NCBI GenBank assembly: GCA_938091275.1
Contig: CALKMY010000055.1
Coordinates: 1-17,266, forward strand
Direction of reading: 5' to 3'
DNA from: Candidatus Nanopelagicales bacterium
GTDB lineage: Bacteria > Actinomycetota > Actinomycetes > S36-B12
Length of the DNA stretch: 17,266 bases
Position 1 is the first letter of the stretch, and every line of letters begins with the position of its first letter. Made by a program: the position numbers and the translations under genes. Below the pieces are notes generated by a model, which saw nothing but the letters and a program-made list of their open reading frames with translations, was not told where the DNA came from and ran no database searches. Below are positions 1 through 7,812 of the stretch, piece by piece.

Positions 1-789
1 TGGCACAAGTACGTGGAGTTCGGCAACCGTCTCCTGACGTTCGTGTTGGCTGCGGCCGCCCTAGCCGCGATCGTCGCAGCACTCGTCGATCGACATCGTC
101 GACGCACCATCGGACTGGAACGACGCACCACCCTCACTGCCTTGGCCTGCGTTCCCCTCGCCGGCACCGTCGTGCAGGCGGTTCTCGGGGGAATCACCGT
201 TCTCACGGGTTTGAACCCCGGCACCGTCGCCGCGCACTTCCTGGTCTCGATGGCTCTCGTTGCAGTATGCGTCCTGCTCGTGGTGCGTTCGGGCGAGATC
301 GGTGACACACCTGTGGTGTCGACCGTTGACTCCGCCGTCCGACTCCTGACCTGGGGTCTGGTGGCGGCGACGGCCGTCGTGGTTTTTCTTGGTGTCGTCA
401 CCACCGGCAGTGGGCCTCACTCCGGTGACGCGGAGGTAGAGGCACGGTTCTTCTTCGATCCGCGCACCGTCGCCTGGCTGCACGCCGACAGTGTCTTTCT
501 TTTCTTGGGGCTGACCGTCGGCCTTCTCGTGGCCGCCTCCGTCAGCCGTGCGCCGTCCGCGCTCATCCGGCGCACCTGGCTTGTTCTGGGTATTGCTCTG
601 GTGCAGGGCGTCATCGGGTACACGCAGTACTTCACGGGTCTTCCCGAACTACTGGTCGCCCTTCATGTTCTCGGCGCCATCGCCGTGTGGATCGCGGTGT
701 GGTTTCTTCCGCCCACGCTGCGCACTCGTGGCTCCACCGATGCTCGTGACGCTGATCTCGTCAGCCGTCACCACCGAAAATCTGAGTAG
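1..789 (+). CDS. ctaA: Heme A synthase (COX15/CtaA), 5'-truncated by window edge
   Basis: This multi-pass membrane enzyme oxidises the C8 methyl group of heme O to a formyl group, giving heme A for aa3-type cytochrome oxidase. The frame is open from base 1 (W-H-K-Y-V-E-F-G-N-R-L-L-T), and this stretch matches the family motif around an early transmembrane helix. The GTG at 13 is therefore probably internal and the true start lies upstream. About 262 residues are visible; actinobacterial CtaA proteins are usually about 300-330, so roughly the first helix and first extracellular loop are missing. Counting from base 1, histidines at about 79 (A-A-H-F-L), 161 (W-L-H-A-D) and 222 (A-L-H-V-L-G) are placed like the heme-ligand histidines of the family, and a V-V-T-T-G-S-G-P-H loop motif is present. 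Six or more hydrophobic segments are visible, and the tail is short and charged. The gene faces ctaB tail to tail with 23 bp between them. Confidence 0.9.
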   Translation, partial: WHKYVEFGNRLLTFVLAAAALAAIVAALVDRHRRRTIGLERRTTLTALACVPLAGTVVQAVLGGITVLTGLNPGTVAAHFLVSMALVAVCVLLVVRSGEIGDTPVVSTVDSAVRLLTWGLVAATAVVVFLGVVTTGSGPHSGDAEVEARFFFDPRTVAWLHADSVFLFLGLTVGLLVAASVSRAPSALIRRTWLVLGIALVQGVIGYTQYFTGLPELLVALHVLGAIAVWIAVWFLPPTLRTRGSTDARDADLVSRHHRKSE

Positions 790-812
790 TCGAACGAGCG
801 AAGAAGCCTCGG

Positions 813-1757
813 CTACACCACGAAGGGGTCGAGCCCGACCAGCAAGAAGATCACAGCCAGGTAGGAAATGGAACCGTGGAACAGCTGCATGGCGCGTTTC
901 AGACTTGCCTCTGAGTAATCGTCATCGGCCAAGTTCGGATCCCGGCGATCGGACCGAATGCCCGCCCAGAGCCGGTACGCCTGGACGGCAAACGCCACCC
1001 CGAGCACACCAGCGCCGATGGAGTAGATCCACCCCATGGGCGCGACAACGATTAAGGCCAATGTGGCCGTGACCATGAGCCAGGTGTAGGCGACTATGTG
1101 TCGGGCGACACTGAGCGGCCCGCGCACGGCGGGCAGCATGGGGATACTCGCCGCTTGGTAGTCCTGCCGGTACTTAATGGCCAACGGCCAGTAGTGCGGT
1201 GGGGTCCAGAAGAAGATCACCGCAAACAGCACTACCGGAGTCCACGTGAGGGATCCGGTAATCGCACTCCAGGCAATCAACACCGGCATGCAGCCGGCGG
1301 CACCACCCCACACGATGTTCTGGTCCGTTCGACGCTTCAGGACCATGGTGTAGCCGACGGCGTAGCCGACGATCGCTAGCAGCGCAAGGAGTCCGGACAA
1401 AGCATTGGCCAAGACCGTCAGCACCGTGATGCTCAGCGCCGACAGAATCAATCCCTGGATCAAGCCTGCTCGGACGGAGACTCGGCCCGTGGCTGCTGGG
1501 CGGCTGGTGGTGCGGTGCATGACTGCGTCGATGTCTCGGTCGTAGACGCTGTTGAAGGTGTTCGCGGCGCCGGCGGCCAGAGCTCCGCCCACCAGAACCG
1601 CGATGCTTGCTCGGACGGTGGGAAGGCCCTGCGCGGCAAGAAACATTGTGGGGACTGCCGTGACGAGAAGAAGTTCGATGATCCGGGGTTTCGTGAGAGC
1701 AACGTGCGCACGCACTGTCTCACCGATGCCGCGGCGAGCCGCGATCGTGGTGGCCAT
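813..1757 (-). CDS. ctaB: Protoheme IX farnesyltransferase (heme O synthase)
   Basis: This integral membrane prenyltransferase of the UbiA family attaches a farnesyl group to heme B to make heme O, the substrate of the CtaA enzyme encoded opposite. The 314-residue length is normal. The first aspartate-rich motif is N69-x3-D73-x3-D77, followed by H-R-T-T-S-R-P, and the second conserved loop reads F-F-W-T-P-P-H-Y-W-P-L-A-I-K-Y at about 182-196, then D-Y-x-x-A-S-I-P-M-L-P. About eight or nine hydrophobic helices are visible. The ATG at 1757 is preceded by GGGAG (1764-1768) with a 6-nt spacer, which supports this start. It is transcribed divergently from tkt and convergently with ctaA. No promoter on its own strand stands out. 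Confidence 0.96.
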   Translation of the reverse strand: MATTIAARRGIGETVRAHVALTKPRIIELLLVTAVPTMFLAAQGLPTVRASIAVLVGGALAAGAANTFNSVYDRDIDAVMHRTTSRPAATGRVSVRAGLIQGLILSALSITVLTVLANALSGLLALLAIVGYAVGYTMVLKRRTDQNIVWGGAAGCMPVLIAWSAITGSLTWTPVVLFAVIFFWTPPHYWPLAIKYRQDYQAASIPMLPAVRGPLSVARHIVAYTWLMVTATLALIVVAPMGWIYSIGAGVLGVAFAVQAYRLWAGIRSDRRDPNLADDDYSEASLKRAMQLFHGSISYLAVIFLLVGLDPFVV

Positions 1758-1763
1758 GCACGG

Positions 1764-1768
1764 CTCCC
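1764..1768 (-). promoter_or_regulatory. Ribosome binding site of ctaB
   Basis: GGGAG on the minus strand lies 6 nt before the ATG at 1757. It is the only purine-rich match near this end and fixes the ctaB start. Confidence 0.6.
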
Positions 1769-1909
1769 GTCTGAAGTGTCGTGCTCCAGTGAATGCTGCT
1801 GTTCTTGATCGTGACCTCGTGCGCCTCGACCGCGTCGCGCGCTACCTGATCACCGTCGTGCTCTCGAGTAGTGACAGCGTACAAGCCATCGACCGCCCTA
1901 GCCCTCCCC

Positions 1910-1915
1910 TAGGGT
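1910..1915 (+). promoter_or_regulatory. Candidate -10 element giving a leaderless tkt transcript
   Basis: TAGGGT fits the actinobacterial -10 form TANNNT and is followed by exactly 6 nt (TATGTC) before the tkt ATG at 1922. A transcript starting 7 nt downstream would begin at or next to the start codon. No convincing Shine-Dalgarno sequence precedes the ATG; the AGGG at 1911-1914 overlaps the hexamer itself. No clear -35 is seen at the right distance (TCGACC at 1889-1894 is weak). The hexamer overlaps the 8-bp palindrome CCCTAGGG (1907-1914). Confidence 0.35.
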
Positions 1916-1921
1916 TATGTC

Positions 1922-4000
1922 ATGACCTCGAGCGCGCCGCCCTCCGAACAAACGTCCCCGCTGGCCTGGGATGCAGATGACCGCCAAGCCGTCACCTACC
2001 TGCGCGCTTTGGCGATGGACGCCGTGCAGTCTGTCGGCAATGGCCACCCCGGAACAGCGATGTCGCTGGCGCCGATCGCCTATCTGCTGTATCGAGACTA
2101 CGTCCGACACGACCCATCTGATCCCTCCTGGCCGGCGCGCGATCGATTCGTCCTGAGCGCCGGACACTCGAGTTTGACGCTCTACAGCCAACTCTTCCTT
2201 TCGGGAATCGGCGTGGACATGGACGATCTGCGCTCCTTCCGGCGCTGGGGATCGCTGACCCCTGGGCACCCGGAGTTTGGGCACACGCCCGGCGTCGAAA
2301 CAACCTCCGGGCCGCTGGGCCAGGGCGTTGCTACTGCCGTCGGTATGGCCATGGCCGCCCGTTTTGAGCGGGGTCTGTTCGACCCGGACTCCCCCGACAG
2401 TCCTTTCGACTACCGGGTCTGGGTGCTTGCCTCCGATGGCGACCTAGAGGAAGGCATCTCCGCGGAAGCGAGTTCGCTTGCAGGTCGCCAGCAGTTAGCA
2501 AACCTCTGCGTCGTGTGGGACGACAATCGGATCTCCATCGAGGGCGACACAGCACTCGCGTTCGACGAGGACGTCGTCGCGCGTTACCGGTCCTACGGCT
2601 GGGATGTTCATGAAGTCGACATGCTGGACAACGGGGACGTGGACATCGCTGCCGTTGACGCAGCGCTTCGAGCATCGGCAGCCTGCACCACGGCCCCGAG
2701 CTTCATCCGCGTGCGAACCACCATCGCGTGGCCAGCTCCGCACGCGCGTGGCACGTCGAAATCGCACGGGTCCGCCCTCGGCGACGATGAAGTGGCCGCG
2801 ACGAAGAGCGAACTGGGTCTGGACCCGAGTCAGGATTTCGCCTTCGACGAGTCTCTCCTGGAGCGAATCCGTTCCGATCGAGCAACGCGCGGGGCCGCGC
2901 ATGGAGCGACATGGGCGATGGCCATCGATGCGTGGCGCGCCTCCCACCCCGAACGAGCCGCACTGCTCGACCGTCTCACTGCCCACGACTTGCCCGCGGC
3001 CATGGAAGCCGCCCTGCCGTCGTACGAGTCCGGCACCGCCGTCGCCACCCGGAAAGCGTCCGGCGACACCATCAGTGCGCTGGCGGCCGTTCTCCCCGAA
3101 CTGTGGGGAGGTTCGGCAGATCTGGCCGAGTCCAACAACACCTCCATTGCGGGCGCGAAGAGTTTTCTGCCGGAGGAAACCGCAACATCGTCACCCTTTG
3201 GTCGGGTTATCCACTTCGGTATTCGCGAGCACGCCATGGGAGCCATCATCAATGGCATCGCCCTAGATGGCCTCACGCGGCCCTTCTGCGGGACTTTCCT
3301 GGTGTTCAGCGACTACATGCGCGGCGCCGTTCGACTTGCCGCGTTGATGCAGACACCGAGCACCTTTGTGTGGACGCACGACTCCATCGGCCTAGGTGAG
3401 GATGGGCCGACGCACCAACCGATCGAGCACCTGTGGTCCCTTCGCGCCATTCCCGGGTTTGCCGTGTGTCGTCCTGCGGACGCACGCGAGACGTCCGCCG
3501 CCTGGCTCGCCATCCTCCGCCGCCGGGAACCGATCGGAATCGTCCTGAGCAGACAGGGCCTCCCCGTACTCGACACCGAACCAACATCGGTCCTTGATGG
3601 CGTGCACGCCGGTGGATACCTCGTTCGACAGGCCTCCGATCCGGTCGCCACGATCATGGCGACCGGATCCGAGGTGCACCTGGCACTGCAGGCGGCCGAT
3701 GGCCTCGCCCGTGAGGGCATCGAGGTGAACGTGGCGAGCCTGCCCTGTCTGGAATGGTTCGACCAACAAGAACAGTCCTACCGGGACGCTGTCATTCGCC
3801 CTGATGTTCGACCTCGGGTCGCCGTCGAGGCGGGATCGACCATCGGCTGGCATCGGTACGTCGGCGACCACGGCGCCATCGTCGGCTTGGATCATTTCGG
3901 TGCCAGTGGTGAGGCCTCTGTGTTGTTCTCCGAATTCGGCGTGACAGCGGAGTCCGTCGCCGACGCCACTCGACGCGTCGTGGCTGCGCACAGCTCATGA
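1922..4000 (+). CDS. tkt: Transketolase
   Basis: This cytosolic thiamine-diphosphate enzyme moves two-carbon ketol units between sugar phosphates (xylulose-5-P to ribose-5-P or erythrose-4-P) in the non-oxidative pentose phosphate pathway. The 692-residue length is standard. The N-terminal cofactor domain has G-H-P-G at 41-44 and the ThDP/metal motif S-D-G-D-L-E-E-G from 171, ending at D-D-N202-R-I-S-I. The pyrimidine-binding domain has F-G-I-R-E-H-A-M at 432-439, in which E436 is the expected catalytic glutamate, and D-G-P-T-H-Q-P-I-E-H at 494-503. A C-terminal transketolase domain follows. The ATG at 1922 is the first sensible start and the N-terminus looks complete. Its TGA overlaps the tal ATG (ATGA at 3997-4000), so the two genes are probably co-translated. 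Its product generates glyceraldehyde-3-phosphate, the substrate of the Gap enzyme encoded about 4 kb away. Confidence 0.97.
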   Translation: MTSSAPPSEQTSPLAWDADDRQAVTYLRALAMDAVQSVGNGHPGTAMSLAPIAYLLYRDYVRHDPSDPSWPARDRFVLSAGHSSLTLYSQLFLSGIGVDMDDLRSFRRWGSLTPGHPEFGHTPGVETTSGPLGQGVATAVGMAMAARFERGLFDPDSPDSPFDYRVWVLASDGDLEEGISAEASSLAGRQQLANLCVVWDDNRISIEGDTALAFDEDVVARYRSYGWDVHEVDMLDNGDVDIAAVDAALRASAACTTAPSFIRVRTTIAWPAPHARGTSKSHGSALGDDEVAATKSELGLDPSQDFAFDESLLERIRSDRATRGAAHGATWAMAIDAWRASHPERAALLDRLTAHDLPAAMEAALPSYESGTAVATRKASGDTISALAAVLPELWGGSADLAESNNTSIAGAKSFLPEETATSSPFGRVIHFGIREHAMGAIINGIALDGLTRPFCGTFLVFSDYMRGAVRLAALMQTPSTFVWTHDSIGLGEDGPTHQPIEHLWSLRAIPGFAVCRPADARETSAAWLAILRRREPIGIVLSRQGLPVLDTEPTSVLDGVHAGGYLVRQASDPVATIMATGSEVHLALQAADGLAREGIEVNVASLPCLEWFDQQEQSYRDAVIRPDVRPRVAVEAGSTIGWHRYVGDHGAIVGLDHFGASGEASVLFSEFGVTAESVADATRRVVAAHSS

Positions 4001-5100
4001 CACCAGTGGTTCTCACAGAGCTCACAGCGGCGGGGGTCAGCCTGTGGTTGGACGACCTCAGTCGTGGTCGCTTGGACGGCGACCTGCAACGCCTGGTGCA
4101 GGAGCGGGCAATATCTGGTGTCACGACTAATCCGACAATTTTCGAGAAAGCGATTGCCGGCGGCAGCGACGACTACGCCGCGCAGGTGCGCGAACTCCGG
4201 GCATCGGGCGCAGACATTGACGCTGCGATCCGCACGCTCACGACCGACGATGTCCGTGCCGCGTGCGACATCCTTGCCCCCGTCTACACAAGTACCGGTG
4301 GTCGAGACGGGCGGGTGTCCATCGAAGTAGATCCACGACTGGCGCACGACACCGAGGCGACTATCGAGCAGGCCCGTGAGCTCTGGACGCTGGTTGATCG
4401 CCCCAATGCCATGATCAAGATTCCGGCCACCACTGCCGGACTGCCGGCCATCACGAGCACCCTCGCCGCAGGTATCAGCGTGAATGTCACGCTGATCTTT
4501 TCGATCGATCGATACCGCGAGGTGATGGCCGCGCACACGGCCGGAATTCGGCACGCACGTGACGCTGGCCTGGATGTGGCAGCAATCGAATCTGTCGCAT
4601 CGTTTTTTGTCAGCCGCGTGGACACCGCCGTCGATGCTCGGCTTGAGAACAGTTCCTCACCCCGTGCCGAGTCCCTTCGTGGCCGTGCCGCTATCGCCAA
4701 CGCCCACCTCGCGTGGCACGCGTACGAACTTCACACCGCCTCGGATGCGTGGCGTCAACTGGCAGCAGCGGGTGCCCGCCCGCAACGCCCGCTGTGGGCC
4801 AGTACCGGCGTCAAGAACCCCGACTACGACCCAGCCCGATACGTGGTGGAACTCGCCGCGCCCGGATGCGTCAATACGGTCCCCGAGTCGACGCTCGAGG
4901 CGGTGGTCGCCGAAGGACAATTCGCCGGCGACACGGTCACCGGTCGCCAGGAAGCCGCCCAATCGGTTCTTGACGGCATTGCCGAGGCAGGAATCGACTT
5001 CCAGGAGATATGTGCAGAACTTGAGGCCGCTGGGGAGGCTGCCTTCGTTTCGTCGTGGGAGTCGCTACGCACGACGGTCGGGCGCGCGCTGCAGGCATAG
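3997..5100 (+). CDS. tal: Transaldolase
   Basis: Transaldolase transfers a dihydroxyacetone unit between sedoheptulose-7-P and glyceraldehyde-3-P through a lysine Schiff base, and completes the non-oxidative pentose phosphate pathway with transketolase. The 367-residue length matches the long actinobacterial Tal type. Signature 1 is G41-V-T-T-N-P-T-I-F49. The active-site segment is N-A-M-I-K141-I-P-A-T, where K141 is the expected Schiff-base lysine. N-V-T-L-I-F-S and S-V-A-S-F-F-V-S-R-V-D follow as expected for a TIM-barrel transaldolase, and S-T-G-V-K-N-P is also present. The start codon overlaps the tkt stop by 4 bp, and no independent ribosome binding site is evident. Downstream, rbpA converges after 26 bp. 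The zwf-opcA-pgl genes that often follow tal in Actinobacteria are not here. There is no sign of a fusion to glucose-6-phosphate isomerase, which occurs in some relatives. Confidence 0.96.
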   Translation: MTPVVLTELTAAGVSLWLDDLSRGRLDGDLQRLVQERAISGVTTNPTIFEKAIAGGSDDYAAQVRELRASGADIDAAIRTLTTDDVRAACDILAPVYTSTGGRDGRVSIEVDPRLAHDTEATIEQARELWTLVDRPNAMIKIPATTAGLPAITSTLAAGISVNVTLIFSIDRYREVMAAHTAGIRHARDAGLDVAAIESVASFFVSRVDTAVDARLENSSSPRAESLRGRAAIANAHLAWHAYELHTASDAWRQLAAAGARPQRPLWASTGVKNPDYDPARYVVELAAPGCVNTVPESTLEAVVAEGQFAGDTVTGRQEAAQSVLDGIAEAGIDFQEICAELEAAGEAAFVSSWESLRTTVGRALQA

Positions 5101-5126
5101 AGGGCCAGCAGCGATACACCGGTCGC

Positions 5127-5459
5127 CTACTTCCCGTGCAGACGATCCAGCGCTTCTTGCAAGATCGCCGCGCCATCCTTATCCGAGCGACGCTCCTTGA
5201 CGTAGGCCAAATGCGTCTTGTAGGGCTCGATCTTGGGTGGCGCCGGAGGATTCTCCTTATCCGGTCCTGAGGGTAGTCCGCAGCGAGCGCAGTCCCATTC
5301 CTCGGGAATTTCGGCATCAGTGGCGAAACTTGGACGGGATTCGTGCTCGTTGGCACACCAGAAGGAGACATAGATTCGCGGGGCCGCTTCTCCACGCTCG
5401 GCTTCGCCCATCGGGCCTGCGCCGACTCGGCTGCCTCGGATCGCACTGCCTCCGGCCAT
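5127..5459 (-). CDS. rbpA: RNA polymerase-binding protein RbpA
   Basis: RbpA binds the RNA polymerase beta' subunit and the principal sigma factor, and stabilises open complexes in Actinobacteria. The product is 110 residues, close to the M. tuberculosis and Streptomyces proteins. A flexible basic N-terminal tail (M-A-G-G-S-A-I-R-G-S-R-V-G) precedes the zinc-binding core, with C35 and H39 (W-C-A-N-E-H) and C57/C60 (W-D-C-A-R-C). A linker P-P-A-P-P-K-I-E-P-Y-K-T-H leads to the sigma-interacting helix region, V-K-E-R-R-S-D-K-D-G-x-A-I-L-x-E-A-L. The frame stays open upstream to 5564, but the family N-terminus and a strong GGAGGAA site (5464-5470) fix the start at 5459. It lies downstream of secG (59-bp gap) and converges with tal. 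Confidence 0.95.
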   Translation of the reverse strand: MAGGSAIRGSRVGAGPMGEAERGEAAPRIYVSFWCANEHESRPSFATDAEIPEEWDCARCGLPSGPDKENPPAPPKIEPYKTHLAYVKERRSDKDGAAILQEALDRLHGK

Positions 5460-5463
5460 GAAC

Positions 5464-5470
5464 TTCCTCC
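5464..5470 (-). promoter_or_regulatory. Strong ribosome binding site of rbpA
   Basis: GGAGGAA on the minus strand, ending 4 nt before the ATG at 5459. It decides the start against the longer in-frame reading that would begin at 5564 inside secG. Confidence 0.75.
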
Positions 5471-5478
5471 TGGTGTAT

Positions 5479-5502
5479 GACGCCACTGAAAGACACGGCG
5501 TC
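5479..5502 (-). other. Inverted repeat between secG and rbpA (weak terminator or leader hairpin)
   Basis: GACGCC (5479-5484) and GGCGTC (5497-5502) are perfect 6-bp complementary arms around a 12-nt loop. There is no T-run after the hairpin on the minus strand, so it is not a canonical intrinsic terminator. It sits in the rbpA leader just upstream of the ribosome binding site, and may be a weak transcription barrier after secG, an RNA leader structure, or a chance match. Confidence 0.35.
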
Positions 5503-5518
5503 TGATTTCCTCGACGAA

Positions 5519-5761
5519 CTAGGTGCTGATAATCAAGCCAACGGCCACGATGCTCGCGGCCCATACGAGCCCGATGCCCACCGTGAGCCGGTCAAGATTC
5601 TTCTCCGCAACCGACGAGCCCCCGATCGACGAGGTCATGCCACCACCAAAGAGGTCGGACAGTCCCCCGCCCTTGCCGCGGTGCAGCAGGATCAGGACGA
5701 CGAGCAGCGAACTGGTGATGGCCAGGAGCACTGCAAGAACGATGGTGAGAACGGTGATCAT
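5519..5761 (-). CDS. secG: Preprotein translocase subunit SecG
   Basis: SecG is the small accessory membrane subunit of the SecYEG protein-export channel. The 80-residue product has the family layout: a first transmembrane helix at about 3-26, a conserved loop L-H-R-G-K-G-G-G-L-S-D-L-F-G-G-G (about 26-41) followed by S-x-x-E-K-N-L-D-R, and a second helix at about 60-78. The ATG at 5761 is the only usable start. A GGAGGT site (5775-5780) lies 13 nt upstream, which is a long spacing. The gene follows tpiA after 24 bp, as in most Actinobacteria, so it is probably the last gene of the gap-pgk-tpiA transcript. Confidence 0.95.
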   Translation of the reverse strand: MITVLTIVLAVLLAITSSLLVVLILLHRGKGGGLSDLFGGGMTSSIGGSSVAEKNLDRLTVGIGLVWAASIVAVGLIIST

Positions 5762-5785
5762 CGGGGTGAACGATACCTCCGTGGT

Positions 5786-6577
5786 TTAGGCCAACATCTC
5801 GGGGTGTAGCCGGTAACGGACTATGCCGATGAATTCGTCTGCGTCCAGGCTCGCTCCACCCACCAGGCAGCCATCGACGTCCGGCTGGCTCATGATGCCC
5901 GCGACGTTGGCCGCCTTCACCGAGCCGCCGTACAAAATCCGCACCGACTGCGCACACGAGGCACCTAGGCGCTGCTCGATATCCAGTCGGATCGCTCCGC
6001 ACACCTCCTGGGCGTCGTCACCGGTGGCCACCTCGCCGGTGCCGATCGCCCAGACCGGCTCATACGCGATGACGAGCCCTTCGACCTGTTCGGCGCCCAG
6101 ACCATCGAGCGACCCCCGAACCTGGTTCAGCACGAAATTGACGTGGTCACCCGACTGACGGACCGACAGGCCTTCACCGACACACACGATGGGAATTAGG
6201 TCGTGCGCCTGAGCCGACTTTGCCTTCGCGTTGACGATCCCATCATCCTCGCTGTGATGCTCGCGTCGCTCGCTATGCCCGACAACAACGAAGGTGCATC
6301 CAAGTTTCGCCAACATCGCGCCCGAGACCTCACCGGTGTAAGCGCCGGATTCATGAACGGACAAATCCTGAGCGCCGTAGGCGATGTCGTAGTGGTCGCC
6401 CTCGATAAGCGTCTGCACGCTTCGAATATCAGTGAACGGCGGCAGCACCGCGACCTCGACAGCCTCAAGATCCTTCTCGTTCAACCCGAAGGCGAGCTTC
6501 TGCACGAGGGCGATTGCCTCAAAGTGGTTGATGTTCATCTTCCAGTTGCCAGCCATCAAAGGCTTGCGGTCGGTCAT
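5786..6577 (-). CDS. tpiA: Triosephosphate isomerase
   Basis: This cytosolic TIM-barrel enzyme interconverts dihydroxyacetone phosphate and glyceraldehyde-3-phosphate. The 263 residues show every catalytic element: A-G-N-W-K13-M-N, the electrophilic histidine in V-G-H101-S-E-R-R, the catalytic base in A-Y-E173-P-V-W-A-I-G-T-G (which also contains flexible loop 6), and the phosphate-binding Y-G-G-S-V at 216-220, followed by G-C-L-V-G-G-A-S-L. The ATG overlaps the pgk stop (ATGA at 6574-6577), and an AAGGAG site (6583-6588) lies 5 nt upstream inside the end of pgk, so re-initiation is likely to be efficient. Confidence 0.97.
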   Translation of the reverse strand: MTDRKPLMAGNWKMNINHFEAIALVQKLAFGLNEKDLEAVEVAVLPPFTDIRSVQTLIEGDHYDIAYGAQDLSVHESGAYTGEVSGAMLAKLGCTFVVVGHSERREHHSEDDGIVNAKAKSAQAHDLIPIVCVGEGLSVRQSGDHVNFVLNQVRGSLDGLGAEQVEGLVIAYEPVWAIGTGEVATGDDAQEVCGAIRLDIEQRLGASCAQSVRILYGGSVKAANVAGIMSQPDVDGCLVGGASLDADEFIGIVRYRLHPEMLA

Positions 6578-7812
6578 TCGTTCTCCTTGGTGTTATCCAT
6601 GTCTGTGTTCGCTGTCGTCAGGACCGCCAGCCCGGGTAACTCCTTGCCTTCGAGGAACTCCAAACTCGCTCCCCCACCGGTGCTGATGTGATCGAAGCGC
6701 TTCTCGTCGATTCCCAGGATTCGGATAGCGGCTGCAGAGTCACCGCCGCCGACAACCGTCATCCCGGACGCCTGGGCCATGGCCTCCGCCACTGCTCTCG
6801 TCCCGGCCGCGAACGGCTCCATCTCGAACACACCCATCGGCCCGTTCCACACAATCGTGCCCGCGTCGGCGATGTGCCGGGCGAACGCCTCCGCGGTTCT
6901 CGGGCCGATATCCACGCCCATCCAGCCATCCGAGATCTCGTCCGCGGCCACCACCGTGACGTTCGCATCCGCAGCGAACCGATCGGCGACAACGACGTCC
7001 ACGGGAAGGACCACCTCGACACCGCGCCGTTTGGCCTGTTCCAGATAGGCCTCGACCGTCGCGATCTGATCGGCTTCCAGAAGAGAATCCCCCACCGAGA
7101 ACCCCTGGGCAGCCAAAAACGTGAAGGCCATTCCGCCGCCGATCAGGAGACGATCGACGCGGGGAATCAGATTGCCGATGACCCCGAGCTTGTCGCTGAC
7201 CTTGGAGCCGCCGAGGATGACCACATAGGGCCGATCCGGCTGCCCTAGCAGCCGCGAGAAGACCGCCGATTCACGCTCTACCAGGCGACCAGCCGCGTGC
7301 GGCAGGAGTGACGCAAGCTCGGTAACCGATGCCTGCTCTCGGTGCACGACACCGAAACCATCGGAGACGAAGAGATCCCCGAGGTCGGCCAACTCGCAGG
7401 CGAACGCGGCGCGCTCAGCCGGGTCCTTACTCGTTTCACGAGCATCGAATCGGACGTTCTCGAACACCACGACTCCGCCGTCGGCCGCTCGACTCAGCTC
7501 GTCTCGCGCCTGCGCCACATCGGCTGCGATCGGCACATCGATGGACAACAGGCGAGACAATTCCCGCGCTACCGGGGCGAGGCTGGCCTCCGGAGTCACG
7601 ACTCCCTTGGGTCGCCCGAGGTGGGCCAGCAGCAGGATGCGCGCCTGTTGGTCGCGTAGGTACTCGATGGTGGGCAGGGCCGCTGTGATGCGACCCGTGT
7701 CGGTGATGACCCGGCCGCCAGCACCGTCGTCGGCAAGGGGGACGTTGAAGTCCACTCGAACGATCACGACATGGCCGGCGACCTGGAGGTCATCCAGGCT
7801 CGGCATGCTCAC
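6574..7812 (-). CDS. pgk: Phosphoglycerate kinase
   Basis: Phosphoglycerate kinase transfers phosphate between 1,3-bisphosphoglycerate and ADP in glycolysis. The 412 residues include R-V-D-F-N-V-P-L (19-26), A-H-L-G-R-P-K-G, the central F-E-N-V-R-F, and G-G-S-K-V-S-D-K-L followed by L-L-I-G-G-G-M-A at the domain junction. The nucleotide-binding W-N-G-P-M-G-V-F-E and V-V-G-G-G-D-S-A-A-A are near the C-terminus. The start is GTG at 7812, overlapping the gap stop as GTGA. ATG at residue 3 (7806) is an alternative, but neither has a good ribosome binding site, so translational coupling to gap is the simplest explanation. The acidic C-terminal tail (about the last 12 residues) may vary among relatives. 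Confidence 0.97.
   Translation of the reverse strand: MSMPSLDDLQVAGHVVIVRVDFNVPLADDGAGGRVITDTGRITAALPTIEYLRDQQARILLLAHLGRPKGVVTPEASLAPVARELSRLLSIDVPIAADVAQARDELSRAADGGVVVFENVRFDARETSKDPAERAAFACELADLGDLFVSDGFGVVHREQASVTELASLLPHAAGRLVERESAVFSRLLGQPDRPYVVILGGSKVSDKLGVIGNLIPRVDRLLIGGGMAFTFLAAQGFSVGDSLLEADQIATVEAYLEQAKRRGVEVVLPVDVVVADRFAADANVTVVAADEISDGWMGVDIGPRTAEAFARHIADAGTIVWNGPMGVFEMEPFAAGTRAVAEAMAQASGMTVVGGGDSAAAIRILGIDEKRFDHISTGGGASLEFLEGKELPGLAVLTTANTDMDNTKENE

Noticed and set aside
790..812. Terminator between convergent ctaA and ctaB
   Set aside because: The 23-bp gap holds no stable inverted repeat or T-run.
1869..1875. TAGTGAC upstream of tkt, also found in the gap upstream repeat (8927-8933)
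   Set aside because: A 7-base match between two regulatory regions is expected by chance often enough, and the bases following do not align without a gap.
5101..5126. Terminator between convergent tal and rbpA
   Set aside because: The 26-bp gap shows no stem-loop; termination, if any, must use sequence inside the genes or a Rho-type mechanism.
5460..5564. Upstream extension of rbpA to 5564
   Set aside because: The added residues overlap secG, do not resemble RbpA, and the strong ribosome binding site lies just before 5459.
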